From assembly GCF_044385915.1 (NCBI RefSeq), contig NZ_JBISCC010000127.1:248001-312000 (forward strand): 64,000 bases of DNA, written 5' to 3'. Source of the stretch: Thalassobellus citreus. Its GTDB lineage: Bacteria; Bacteroidota; Bacteroidia; Flavobacteriales; Flavobacteriaceae. Under the pieces are notes generated by a model, which worked only from the letters and a program-made list of their open reading frames with translations, did not search any database and was not told the origin of the DNA. Position numbers and translations under genes: made by a program. Shown piece by piece: positions 1 to 8,580 of the stretch (within the stretch, counting starts at the first letter, position 1; every line of letters starts with the position of its first letter).

Positions 1-1281
1 ATCGTGTTTCAAATTAGTCGTGCTTTAGGAACTGGAGTAATGGTTTATACTATTGCTATTATTTTACAAGCTGTTTTAGATATAGATTTTGTATATACTA
101 TTTTAATTATAAGTGTTATTACTATTATTTATTCATGGCAAGGTGGTATGAAAGCTGTGGTTTGGGGTGACGCTATACAGATGATTATCTTATTTGTAGG
201 GTTAATTATTTGCTTGTATTTCGGATGGAGTCTTTTACAAGAACATGGCGGTTTAGCAGAAGGTTTTTCTCCTGAAAGATTACAGGTTATAGACTGTAAT
301 TTAGGTATAGGAGAAGGAAATGAGTATGGTTTGTTACCAATGATTATAGGTGGTTTTTTTCTTTACGCATCTTACTATGGTTGCGACCAAACACAAGCAC
401 AACGGTTATTATCTGCTAAAAATGAAAAAACAATTAGAACCCTTTTAATGGCTAACGGTCTTTTAAGGTTTCCTGTCGTTTTAATTTATTGTATCATGGG
501 ATTGGTTATTGGTGGTTTAATAACAACGGCACCAGGTTTTCTTGAAGAAATAGCCATCACAACTCAAAAGTATTTTCCTAATGAGTATGCTACTCATGGT
601 GTTAAAGCCGATTTGATGGTTCCTGTTTTTATAATGAAATATTTGCCACACGGACTAATAGGTATTTTGATGGTTGGTATTTTATCGGCGGCTATGTCAT
701 CTTTAAGTTCAACGGTTAATTCCTTATCAGCTGTAACGGTTGAAGATTTCTTTAACCGAGGAAAAACAAAATTGAGTACAAAAAAGTATATGCTTATTTC
801 GAAAGGTTCTGTGGTGTTTTGGGGGTTGGTATGCATTGCTAGTGCTTTTCTTTTTGGAGGAAGCAAAAGTGCGGTTATAGAAATTATTAATGCTATTGGT
901 TCTGTATTTTATGGTCCCGTTTTGGTTACTTTCTTTTTGGCTTTCTTTTCAAAAAAAGTAAATCATATAGGGATGAATGCAGGTATTATTTCAGCGGTAC
1001 TTATTAATTTAATTTTTTCAAAAACTATTCAGGAGATCTTTCATATTGATTTAGGAATTCATATTTTCTGGATTTGGCTTAATTTTACAGGTGTAATAAT
1101 AGCTTTAGTCGTAGCATATACTGTCAGTGCATTAACGCGTAAAACAGAAATAAAAAGTATTTCTAATTTTAATGTAGCTATTAAAAAATCAGACTTTATG
1201 ATAAGAGAAGTTTATATTCTTGTAGCGTTTTTTGTGACTATATTAATTTTTAGCTATTTTCTTCCATCTATTTTAAGTTAA
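1..1281 (+). CDS. Sodium/solute symporter (SSS family), 5' end cut by window
   Basis: This gene enters the window already in frame; about 425 residues are visible, whereas SSS-family symporters are usually 500-550, so roughly the first two or three membrane segments lie upstream. The visible part is a chain of hydrophobic helices. The stretch around residues 225-250 (MSSLSSTVNSLSAVTVEDFF) is the Ser/Thr-rich helix that binds Na+ in this family, which supports a Na+-driven uptake role at the inner membrane. The substrate cannot be read from sequence. The next gene, in the same direction 63 bases on, encodes glycerate kinase, so a sugar acid or related substrate is a possible guess only. Confidence 0.85.
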   Translation: MVFQISRALGTGVMVYTIAIILQAVLDIDFVYTILIISVITIIYSWQGGMKAVVWGDAIQMIILFVGLIICLYFGWSLLQEHGGLAEGFSPERLQVIDCNLGIGEGNEYGLLPMIIGGFFLYASYYGCDQTQAQRLLSAKNEKTIRTLLMANGLLRFPVVLIYCIMGLVIGGLITTAPGFLEEIAITTQKYFPNEYATHGVKADLMVPVFIMKYLPHGLIGILMVGILSAAMSSLSSTVNSLSAVTVEDFFNRGKTKLSTKKYMLISKGSVVFWGLVCIASAFLFGGSKSAVIEIINAIGSVFYGPVLVTFFLAFFSKKVNHIGMNAGIISAVLINLIFSKTIQEIFHIDLGIHIFWIWLNFTGVIIALVVAYTVSALTRKTEIKSISNFNVAIKKSDFMIREVYILVAFFVTILIFSYFLPSILS

Positions 1282-1344
1282 AATTTCAATCAATGAAATA
1301 TTATAATGATCATATGACCGATAAAAGACAATAGATATAAACAG

Positions 1345-2469
1345 ATGAAAATAGTAATAGCACCAGATAAATTTAAAAACTCATTAACAGGTATACAATT
1401 TTGTAATGCTGTAGAAGTAGGTATTAAAGCTATTATTCCTAATGCAACTATTTTAAAATTGCCATTAGCTGATGGTGGAGATGGTACTATTGATGTGATG
1501 AATCATTATTTAAAAGGAACTGTTGTAAAAGTGAATGTAAATAATCCATTTTTTCAACCTATTGAAGCTTCGTATTTATATTCTGAAAACTCTAAAACAG
1601 CTTTTATAGAAATGGCAGAAGCTTCTGGAGTCAAGTTATTAAAGCAAGATGAATTTGATTGTAAAAATGCAACCACTTTGGGGACAGGAGAAATGATTTT
1701 AGATGCCATTAATAAAGGTGCATCTAAAATTATTTTAGGTATTGGCGGTAGTGCAACTAACGATTGCGGTATTGGAATGGCAACCACTTTAGGATATCGT
1801 TTTTTAGATAAAAATAGAGAAGAGCTAAAACCAATAGGAGCTAATTTGTCTAAAATTGATGCTATAGATTTTGGTAAAGTACATCATAAATTGAGGGGTA
1901 TAAAGTTTAATATAGCATGCGATGTAACAAACCCTTTATACGGAAAAAATGGTGCTGCCTATGTGTATGCAGCTCAAAAAGGAGCTTCAGAAGAAGCTGT
2001 TAAAATGCTTGATAAGGGTTTAGAAGATTTTTCTAAAATCATTGAAAAGACTTTTGCTGTAGATGCACAATTAGTAAAAGGCGCAGGTGCAGCAGGAGGT
2101 ATGGGAATAGCATCAAAAGTATTTTTAAATGGCTCTTTAGAATCGGGAATTCAATTAGTTAAGGGTCTTGCTAATTTTGATGCGCAAATAGAAGGAGCCG
2201 ATTGGGTTATTACTGGTGAAGGTAAATTAGATTCTCAAACCCTTTCGGGAAAAACAATTCAAGGTGTTATTACTTCCGCGAAAGCGAAAAATATTAAAGT
2301 AGCTGCTTTTTGTGGCGCTATAGATTTTGATGAAAATAGCATTAATAAATTAGGAATAAACTATGCTGATGCTGTATTAAAGCATTCAAAAAACTTAGAT
2401 GATGCTATGCAAAACGGATTTGATTATGTGAAAATATTGGCAGCTAAGTTTGCTGAAAAGATAAGTTAA
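1345..2469 (+). CDS. Glycerate kinase (GlxK/GarK type)
   Basis: A 374-residue protein of normal length for the bacterial glycerate kinase type 2 family, which phosphorylates D-glycerate and feeds it into lower glycolysis. Family landmarks are visible: the N-terminal IAPDKFKNSLTG, the central IGGSATNDCGIGMA loop (about residues 133-146), GAGAAGGMGIA (about 248-258), and the C-terminal ITGEGKLDSQTLSGKT. It starts at the first ATG after a short gap from the symporter gene and is probably co-transcribed with it. Its stop codon directly abuts the stop codon of the convergent DUF3098 gene, leaving no room for a terminator. Confidence 0.9.
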   Translation: MKIVIAPDKFKNSLTGIQFCNAVEVGIKAIIPNATILKLPLADGGDGTIDVMNHYLKGTVVKVNVNNPFFQPIEASYLYSENSKTAFIEMAEASGVKLLKQDEFDCKNATTLGTGEMILDAINKGASKIILGIGGSATNDCGIGMATTLGYRFLDKNREELKPIGANLSKIDAIDFGKVHHKLRGIKFNIACDVTNPLYGKNGAAYVYAAQKGASEEAVKMLDKGLEDFSKIIEKTFAVDAQLVKGAGAAGGMGIASKVFLNGSLESGIQLVKGLANFDAQIEGADWVITGEGKLDSQTLSGKTIQGVITSAKAKNIKVAAFCGAIDFDENSINKLGINYADAVLKHSKNLDDAMQNGFDYVKILAAKFAEKIS

Positions 2470-2724
2470 TTACTTCTTATCAGGATTCAATAAAATGGCA
2501 TATACTTGAAAGCCAAAGCCAATAAGAACAACCATTGGTGCTAAACGAATACGACGGAAACTAAAAATTTCAGGATTAAAAACATTAGGGTCGTCACTAC
2601 CGCCACCAGACATTAATATAAATCCTAGGGCAATACATGCTAAACCAATAAACATAAATTTATAGTTTTTCTTTCCGAATACAAAAACTGGTTTTGTAGC
2701 GTCTTTTTGTTTTTTTTCTCCCAT
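2470..2724 (-). CDS. DUF3098 small membrane protein
   Basis: An 84-residue protein matching what is known of DUF3098, a Bacteroidota-specific family of unknown function. It has a short charged cytoplasmic start, a membrane helix at about residues 25-40, a glycine/aspartate-rich loop (GGGSDDPNVFNPEIF) and a second helix at about 61-78, ending in lysines. It lies 71 bases downstream of ftsX on the same strand, an arrangement commonly seen in this phylum, so a link to cell-envelope or division work is plausible but unproven. It converges tail to tail with glycerate kinase, with no bases between the stop codons. Confidence 0.85.
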   Translation of the reverse strand: MGEKKQKDATKPVFVFGKKNYKFMFIGLACIALGFILMSGGGSDDPNVFNPEIFSFRRIRLAPMVVLIGFGFQVYAILLNPDKK

Positions 2725-2795
2725 GATTTATATAAAGTAGTGCTGCAAATTAACGCATTTATTTAAAAATTTACGTTAAGGCTATTATAAAATAT

Positions 2796-3674
2796 CTAAT
2801 AATAAAGATCATCTGTTTTTAAATTTAAAAAACGTTGGGTTGCAAAATGTGTGCTAATCCAAGTAATAATAATGCCTAAAGCAAATATAAAAGCAAAAAG
2901 TAAACTTGTTAAAACAGGGTTGCTTAATAACTCTAGCTCTGTAAATGTTTGGTTTAGATAATATAAAACAATAGCCATACCTATTAAAGCTAAAATAGCA
3001 CCTATAATACCTAAGCGTACACTTTTCCAAACAAATGGACGACGAATAAATTGTTTGGTAGCGCCAACCATTTGCATGGTTTTTATGGTAAATCGTTTGG
3101 AGTAAACGGCTAATCTTATAGAGCTATTTATAAGTAAAACAGCAATTAATGTAAAAATTCCACTTATAACTAATACCCAGAAACTTATTTTTTTAACATT
3201 ATCGTTCATTAAATTTACCAAATCGTTATCATAAGCCACTTCGTCAACAAAGTTTTTAGAAGTAGCCTCTGCCGATATTTTTTCAAGTTGGTCAGACGTT
3301 ACAAAGTCAGCTTTTAAATGCACATCGATAGAATTCTGTAACGGATTATAGCCTACAAAATCCATGAAGTCTTCGCCGTTTTCTGCTTTCATTGATTCTG
3401 CAGCTTGTTCTTTTGATATGTATTCGGTAGATTTTACATAATCAGACATCGCTAAGCTTTTTTCAAGTTGTTTGGTTTCAACTTCTTTAGCAGAATCTTT
3501 TAAATAGATAGTAAGTACTACTTGCTCCTTAAAATGGTCGGATACTTTTTTTGCGTTTAATACCAGCATACCTAGTAATCCTAATAAAAACAATACCAAA
3601 GCAATACTTAATACTACTGAAAAGTAAGATGAAATAAGTCTGCGTTTTTGATGTTTTTCAAATGATGAACTCAT
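2796..3674 (-). CDS. ftsX: Cell division protein FtsX
   Basis: A 292-residue FtsX-family permease subunit, the membrane partner of the FtsE ATPase, which controls peptidoglycan hydrolases at the septum. The layout is typical: cytoplasmic N-terminus, first membrane helix at about residues 20-40, a large periplasmic domain to about 165, then three helices (about 165-190, 215-240, 257-280). The segment TIKTMQMVGATKQFIRRPF between helices 2 and 3 is characteristic. ftsE is not in the window, as is usual in Bacteroidota. The gene starts at an ATG and is followed by the DUF3098 gene. Confidence 0.92.
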   Translation of the reverse strand: MSSSFEKHQKRRLISSYFSVVLSIALVLFLLGLLGMLVLNAKKVSDHFKEQVVLTIYLKDSAKEVETKQLEKSLAMSDYVKSTEYISKEQAAESMKAENGEDFMDFVGYNPLQNSIDVHLKADFVTSDQLEKISAEATSKNFVDEVAYDNDLVNLMNDNVKKISFWVLVISGIFTLIAVLLINSSIRLAVYSKRFTIKTMQMVGATKQFIRRPFVWKSVRLGIIGAILALIGMAIVLYYLNQTFTELELLSNPVLTSLLFAFIFALGIIITWISTHFATQRFLNLKTDDLYY

Positions 3675-3757
3675 AAAGTAATTTGGATTAATAACGTAAA
3701 AATAACAAAGTATTCTAATACTGTATAAATAACAACGCTTAAACTTTCAATATTGTT

Positions 3758-4672
3758 TTAAATTGATTTTTTTTCAGGCTTGCTAATAATATAAACACCA
3801 CTTGCAACAACAATACAACTTAATATTTTTATAAGGTTAATATCCTGAGCATATTCACTTTGCATAAAAATATAAGCGAGAACACTTACCATTAAAAAAC
3901 TAATAACAGGTTGCAGGTATATGTAGCTGCTAGTTACAGATGGAGATACGTTGTTAAGGGCGTAAATATTAAATAGATAAGCAAAAAAGGTTGTGAATAA
4001 AACTACGTAACCAATGGTTAAATAGGTGTTTCGTGTAAAGGTTTCAAAATTGGTATTTAAAAAAGCAGGAATGCCTAAAGGAGACGCAAAAATGCACCCA
4101 AATAAAAACACCCAACTTATTACTGTAATAGGGTTGTATTTCCTCATTAACGTTTTAGCCATAACCAAATATAGCCCGTAACAACAAGCGTTAGATAGTA
4201 CCAATAAGTTGCCTAAAACAGAACTTGTTCCTTTAGAGTCATTACCATAATATATTAAACAGATTGCTCCAATACCACCAATGGTTATTCCTAATAGTTT
4301 GTTTTTGGTAATGCGTTCTTTTAAAATAACATAACTAAAAAACAAAACAATCAACGGCGTTGAGGTTGTTATTATAGAAGCATCAATTGGCGACGTTAAA
4401 TTAATACCATGAAAAAACAACAATTGGTTTGCTGCACCACCAACTAAACCACAAAAAGCAAGTCTTAAAAAATCATTTTTAGCAACTTTTTCTTTAACAA
4501 AGGCAAGTTTCAGAATCCAAAATAAAAGCGCACAAGATGCAAGTCTGATATACACAAACGCGGTTGGACCAATTTTATCAGGCATAATGCCTTTGGCAAT
4601 AATATAATTAGCACCATAAATTACATTGGCGCCTAGTAAAGCTAAATGTGCTTTGGTTGTGTTTTTTATCAA
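3758..4672 (-). CDS. EamA-family (DMT) transporter
   Basis: A 304-residue protein with ten predicted hydrophobic helices arranged as two five-helix EamA repeats (about residues 10-145 and 155-297), the layout of drug/metabolite exporters. Early motifs NVIYGANYIIAK and FVYIRLASCALLFWILKL fit the family; the substrate is unknown. The frame starts at TTG; no in-frame ATG lies just upstream, so TTG is accepted. The 213 bases between this gene and leuS hold both divergent promoters and nothing else that I can identify. Confidence 0.88.
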   Translation of the reverse strand: MIKNTTKAHLALLGANVIYGANYIIAKGIMPDKIGPTAFVYIRLASCALLFWILKLAFVKEKVAKNDFLRLAFCGLVGGAANQLLFFHGINLTSPIDASIITTSTPLIVLFFSYVILKERITKNKLLGITIGGIGAICLIYYGNDSKGTSSVLGNLLVLSNACCYGLYLVMAKTLMRKYNPITVISWVFLFGCIFASPLGIPAFLNTNFETFTRNTYLTIGYVVLFTTFFAYLFNIYALNNVSPSVTSSYIYLQPVISFLMVSVLAYIFMQSEYAQDINLIKILSCIVVASGVYIISKPEKKSI

Positions 4673-4787
4673 GCAAATACGTTTTTAATAAGCTGCGAAA
4701 TTACAAAAATGAGTGTCAATCAAAATTTAATTAAGTATTAATTATTTCCTGTTTAGGAGTAATAGGATTAATTAGAAACAAAGCCTT

Positions 4788-4815
4788 TTTGTTTTATATA
4801 GAAAGCGTAAATTTG
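4788..4815 (+). promoter_or_regulatory. Candidate leuS promoter
   Basis: The element TAAATTTG at 4808-4815 matches the Bacteroidota -7 box TAnnTTTG, and TTTG at 4788-4791 can serve as the -33 box. The gap of 16 bases is slightly shorter than usual. The predicted transcript would begin about 60 bases before the leuS start codon. Confidence 0.5.
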
Positions 4816-4885
4816 CACTTTTAATTTTCGTTATTACAAATAATAGAGATGTACTTGTAATAGCAAATCAGATTTGAAGATATAG

Positions 4886-7873
4886 ATGCAATACAATTTC
4901 AATGACATAGATGCCAAATGGCAAAAATACTGGGCAGAAAACGAAACTTTTAAAGCCGAAAACAACAGCGAAAAACCAAAGTTTTATGTGTTAGATATGT
5001 TTCCTTATCCAAGTGGAGCGGGTTTACATGTTGGGCATCCGTTGGGGTATATAGCATCCGATATTTATGCACGTTACAAACGTCATCAAGGTTTTAATGT
5101 ATTACATCCGCAAGGTTATGATAGCTTTGGTTTGCCTGCAGAGCAGTATGCTATTCAAACAGGGCAACATCCTGCGGTTACAACTGCCGAAAATATAAAA
5201 ACATACCGTCGTCAATTAGACCAAATTGGTTTTTCATTCGATTGGTCTCGTGAGGTTCGTACAAGTGACCCAAGTTATTATAAATGGACACAATGGATTT
5301 TTATTCAATTGTTTGAATCGTGGTATAATAATGATACTGATAAAGCAGAATCTATTGAAACGCTAAAAGCAATTTTTGCTTCGGAAGGAAACTCTAAAGT
5401 AAATGCTGTTTGCGATGATGATATTGAATCATTTTCTGCTGAAGAATGGAATGGTTTTACTTCAAAAAAACAAGAAAAAATATTATTACAATACCGTTTA
5501 ACATATTTAGCAGAAACTGAGGTAAACTGGTGCCCTGCGTTAGGAACTGTTTTGGCAAATGATGAAATAATTAACGGTGTTTCAGAACGTGGTGGCCATT
5601 CTGTAATAAGAAAAAAAATGACCCAATGGAGCATGCGAATTTCTGCGTATGCAGAACGTTTACTTCAAGGTTTAGATACTATTGATTGGACAGATTCTTT
5701 AAAAGAAAGTCAGCGTAACTGGATTGGAAAATCTGTTGGGGCGTCTGTTACTTTTAAAGTAAAGGAAAGTGATGCCGTTATCGATGTGTTTACAACGCGT
5801 CCAGACACCATTTTCGGAGTTAGTTTTATGACCTTAGCGCCAGAACACGAATTAGTATCGCAAATATCAACACCAGAACAAAAAGCGGAAGTTGATGCCT
5901 ATGTTTTAGCAACAGCAAAGCGTAGTGAGCGTGATAGAATGGCCGATGTAAAAACCATTTCGGGAGCATTTACGGGGGCGTATGCAGAACATCCATTTAC
6001 AAAAGAACCTATTCCGGTTTGGATAGGCGATTACGTGTTAGCCGGTTACGGAACAGGAGCTGTTATGTCGGTACCATGTGGTGATGAAAGAGATTATGCG
6101 TTTGCAAAGCATTTTAATATCCCGATTATAAATATTTTTGAAGGTGTAGATATTTCAGAATCTGCTTTTTCAGACAAAGAGAAAACCGTTATTGGTAATA
6201 GTGATTTCCTTAACGGGATGAATTATAAAAAAGCGACCAAACGTGCTATTTACGAATTAGAGCAAATTGGTCAAGGTGAAGGAAAAACCAATTACCGTTT
6301 GCGTGATGCTGTTTTTAGTCGCCAGCGTTATTGGGGAGAACCATTTCCTGTGTATTATGTTGATGGGATGCCGCAAATGATTGATGCTGTGCATTTGCCA
6401 ATAAAATTACCAGAAGTAGAAAAATATTTGCCAACCGAAACAGGCGAGCCACCATTAGGAAATGCCACTGTTTGGGCTTGGGATACCATAAATAATAAAG
6501 TAGTAAGTAACGATCTTGTCATTTCGACAGAAGGAGGTACGACTGACGAGAAATCGCATAACGGAATATACCCACTTGAATTAAACACCATGCCAGGGTG
6601 GGCAGGAAGTTCTTGGTATTTTAACCGTTATATGGATCCAACAAATACCGAAGCATTTGCAAGTAAAGAAGCGCTTAACTATTGGAAAGATGTCGATTTA
6701 TACATTGGCGGAAGCGAGCATGCTACAGGACACTTGTTATATTCTCGTTTTTGGCAAAAATTCTTATTTGATAAAGGTGTGGTGCCTGTTGATGAGTTTG
6801 CAAAAAAACTGATTAACCAAGGGATGATTTTAGGGACTAGTGCTTTTGGTCATTATATCTTTTATTCAATAATTGATGTTAAAAATGAAGATGTAGTTGA
6901 AAATAAGAAGATTATTTTTATATCTAAAGAGGTTTATGTAGAGATTCTAAAAGGTCATAAAGAATTAGCAATAGATATTGTTAAATCAAATATTAAAGAA
7001 GAGTTACTTGATAGAATTGAAAAAGATGAGTTGCAATTAATAACACCGATCAATTTAACTCATGTACCTGTTGAATATGTTAATTCATCTGATGAATTAG
7101 ATGTTGAAGCTTTTAAAAATTGGAGAGAAGAGTTTAAAGATGCTGAGTTTGTTTTAGAAAATGGAGTTTACAAGGTGTCTCGTGAAGTCGAAAAAATGTC
7201 AAAATCTAAATACAACGTTGTTAATCCAGATGATATTGTAAAAGATTACGGAGCAGATAGTCTTCGTCTTTACGAAATGTTCTTAGGGCCATTAGAGCAA
7301 TACAAACCTTGGAATACCGCAGGTATTACAGGTGTGCATTCGTTTCTTAAAAAACTTTGGAAATTATATGCCGATGATAATGGTTTAAAAGTAACCGAAG
7401 ATGCAGCGTCAAAAGATGCTTTAAAAACGTTGCATAAAACTATTAAAAAGGTACAAGAAGATATTGAGAATTTTTCTTTCAATACGTCGGTTTCTACTTT
7501 TATGATTGCTGTTAATGAGTTAACAGCTCAGAAATGTACAAGTAAAGACATTTTAGAACCTTTATTGGTTTTAATATCGCCATACGCACCACACATTGCT
7601 GAAGAATTATGGAATCAGTTAGGAAATAACGAGTCTATTACAACAGCTCCGTTTCCAGAATTTGATGCCAGTCATTTAGTGGAAAGCAGTAAAAACTACC
7701 CAATTTCATTTAATGGTAAAATGCGTTTTACAATGGAATTACCAATGGATATGAGTAAGGACGATATTGAAGCTGCGGTTATGGCAAACGAAAAAACGCA
7801 AGAACAATTAGCAGGTAGAACACCTAAAAAGGTAATTGTTGTTCCTGGTAAAATTGTAAATATAGTAGGTTAA
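4886..7873 (+). CDS. leuS: Leucine--tRNA ligase
   Basis: A 995-residue class I aminoacyl-tRNA synthetase that charges tRNA-Leu. The HIGH-like signature is HVGH at residues 48-51 and KMSKS is at 770-774. The editing domain contains TTRPDTIFGVSFM and the tRNA-binding C-terminal half follows. It is longer than E. coli LeuRS (about 860). Part of this is a Bacteroidota insertion near residues 145-210. Two further additions stand out: residues 543-559 are encoded by a copy of a dispersed repeat (see 6516-6555), and about residues 655-735, just before KMSKS, form an AT-rich, charged, helix-like stretch. The reading frame is intact and both catalytic signatures are present, so the enzyme should be functional. 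Confidence 0.97.
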   Translation: MQYNFNDIDAKWQKYWAENETFKAENNSEKPKFYVLDMFPYPSGAGLHVGHPLGYIASDIYARYKRHQGFNVLHPQGYDSFGLPAEQYAIQTGQHPAVTTAENIKTYRRQLDQIGFSFDWSREVRTSDPSYYKWTQWIFIQLFESWYNNDTDKAESIETLKAIFASEGNSKVNAVCDDDIESFSAEEWNGFTSKKQEKILLQYRLTYLAETEVNWCPALGTVLANDEIINGVSERGGHSVIRKKMTQWSMRISAYAERLLQGLDTIDWTDSLKESQRNWIGKSVGASVTFKVKESDAVIDVFTTRPDTIFGVSFMTLAPEHELVSQISTPEQKAEVDAYVLATAKRSERDRMADVKTISGAFTGAYAEHPFTKEPIPVWIGDYVLAGYGTGAVMSVPCGDERDYAFAKHFNIPIINIFEGVDISESAFSDKEKTVIGNSDFLNGMNYKKATKRAIYELEQIGQGEGKTNYRLRDAVFSRQRYWGEPFPVYYVDGMPQMIDAVHLPIKLPEVEKYLPTETGEPPLGNATVWAWDTINNKVVSNDLVISTEGGTTDEKSHNGIYPLELNTMPGWAGSSWYFNRYMDPTNTEAFASKEALNYWKDVDLYIGGSEHATGHLLYSRFWQKFLFDKGVVPVDEFAKKLINQGMILGTSAFGHYIFYSIIDVKNEDVVENKKIIFISKEVYVEILKGHKELAIDIVKSNIKEELLDRIEKDELQLITPINLTHVPVEYVNSSDELDVEAFKNWREEFKDAEFVLENGVYKVSREVEKMSKSKYNVVNPDDIVKDYGADSLRLYEMFLGPLEQYKPWNTAGITGVHSFLKKLWKLYADDNGLKVTEDAASKDALKTLHKTIKKVQEDIENFSFNTSVSTFMIAVNELTAQKCTSKDILEPLLVLISPYAPHIAEELWNQLGNNESITTAPFPEFDASHLVESSKNYPISFNGKMRFTMELPMDMSKDDIEAAVMANEKTQEQLAGRTPKKVIVVPGKIVNIVG
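6516..6555 (+). repeat. Dispersed flavobacterial repeat copy inside leuS
   Basis: TTGTCATTTCG (6516-6526) followed after a variable middle by GAGAAATC (6548-6555) matches the ends of a short intergenic repeat seen again at 7884-7972, where the reverse complement of the right end starts TTGTCATTTCGTACGAAAAG. Here it is read in frame as leucyl-tRNA synthetase residues 543-559 (LVISTEGGTTDEKSHN region), at a position where I expect a shorter loop in related enzymes. Confidence 0.55.
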
Positions 7874-7883
7874 TAATAGTTTC

Positions 7884-7972
7884 TTGTCATGTAAACAAGA
7901 GCTGCGATGAGACATCACATAATTTAATTACACATTTGATTAGGTGATGTCTCTTTTCGTACGAAATGACAA
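7884..7972. repeat. Imperfect-palindrome repeat element between leuS and the SemiSWEET gene
   Basis: Nested inverted repeats: TTGTCAT (7884-7890) with ATGACAA (7966-7972), and inside them GAGACATCAC (7909-7918) with GTGATGTCTC (7944-7953), giving a 10-bp perfect inner stem around an AT-rich centre. This is the form of small REP/MITE-like elements. It starts 11 bases after the leuS stop codon and could also act as a transcript 3' end structure. The right end shares the core TTGTCATTTCG with the copy inside leuS. Confidence 0.65.
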
Positions 7973-7989
7973 ATGTTATTGATTTTTTC

Positions 7990-8075
7990 GCGTTAGGGAT
8001 TGCAGTGGTAGCTTTTGGCGAGGCGTGCATCGAGCCAAAACTTTTAACGAAAAGCCCGACCCTTGGGGTAACGCC
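7990..8075 (+). ncRNA. Structured leader element, copy 1 (Flavo-1-like candidate)
   Basis: A closing stem GCGTT (7990-7994) with AACGC (8070-8074) encloses AGGGATTG, a hairpin TTTTGGC (8013-8019)/GCCAAAA (8034-8040), the conserved run AAAGCCCGACC, and a small hairpin ACCC/GGGT (8059-8062/8066-8069). The same order of parts is found at 35305-35386 on the other strand, with different stem bases. From memory this resembles the Flavo-1 RNA motif of Bacteroidota, but I could not test that. It ends 37 bases before the SemiSWEET start codon, in the same direction. Confidence 0.6.
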
Positions 8076-8111
8076 CAAATAATTTTCACTCAAGTATTAC
8101 AAATAAATAAC

Positions 8112-8363
8112 ATGGAAATAATAGGATTTATTGCTGCTATTTTAACAACAGCTGCTTTTTTACCTCAAGTTTATAAAACTTGGAAAACCAAAGATGTTTC
8201 CGGTTTGTCTTTGCCTATGCTAATAATCTTTTTTATTGGCATTGTTGGCTGGTTAATTTATGGGATTTTAAAAGAAAGTCCGTCCATGATTTTTGCAAAT
8301 AGTATTACTATTGTTTCTTCATTTTTATTGCTTTTCTTCAAAATAAAATACCACAAGCATTAG
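8112..8363 (+). CDS. SemiSWEET-type sugar transporter (PQ-loop)
   Basis: An 83-residue protein with three hydrophobic helices and the PQ-loop motif AAFLPQVYKTWKTKDVSG in the first, which is the size and layout of bacterial SemiSWEETs. These work as dimers that move sugars across the inner membrane by facilitated diffusion. The frame is open back to an ATG at 8025, but that start lies inside the structured element and would add 29 hydrophilic residues unlike the family. The ATG at 8112 (MEIIGFIAAILTTAAF) is therefore chosen. No sugar pathway genes adjoin it. Confidence 0.88.
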   Translation: MEIIGFIAAILTTAAFLPQVYKTWKTKDVSGLSLPMLIIFFIGIVGWLIYGILKESPSMIFANSITIVSSFLLLFFKIKYHKH

Positions 8364-8534
8364 CGTGTAAAATGCTGTTTTTAAATTATTTGTAGGTTTT
8401 TTTGGTTATTATGGAATATTCAGGATATTCCTATTAAATTGATATGTGTTATAGATTTATTAACGAAATGTTAAATTTGGTAACAATAATTCAAATAAAT
8501 TGAAATTTAAGATTCAGATATAAATCATTTCATT

Positions 8535-8542
8535 TAATTTTG
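8535..8542 (+). promoter_or_regulatory. Candidate ald -7 promoter box
   Basis: TAATTTTG followed by C fits the Bacteroidota -7 consensus TAnnTTTG. It lies 39 bases before the alanine dehydrogenase start codon. No clear -33 TTTG at the usual distance was found. The rest of the 217-base gap from 8364 is AT-rich with nothing else recognised. Confidence 0.4.
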
Positions 8543-8580
8543 CGAAAAATTAAAACTAACTTAATAAATATCTCTTTCTT

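Noticed and set aside
5305..5634. 109-residue minus-strand frame inside leuS
   Set aside because: Opposite a conserved synthetase region, no features of a real protein.
8025..8111. Upstream start that would lengthen the SemiSWEET protein by 29 residues
   Set aside because: The added part lies in the structured leader, is unlike the family, and the ATG at 8112 gives a standard SemiSWEET.
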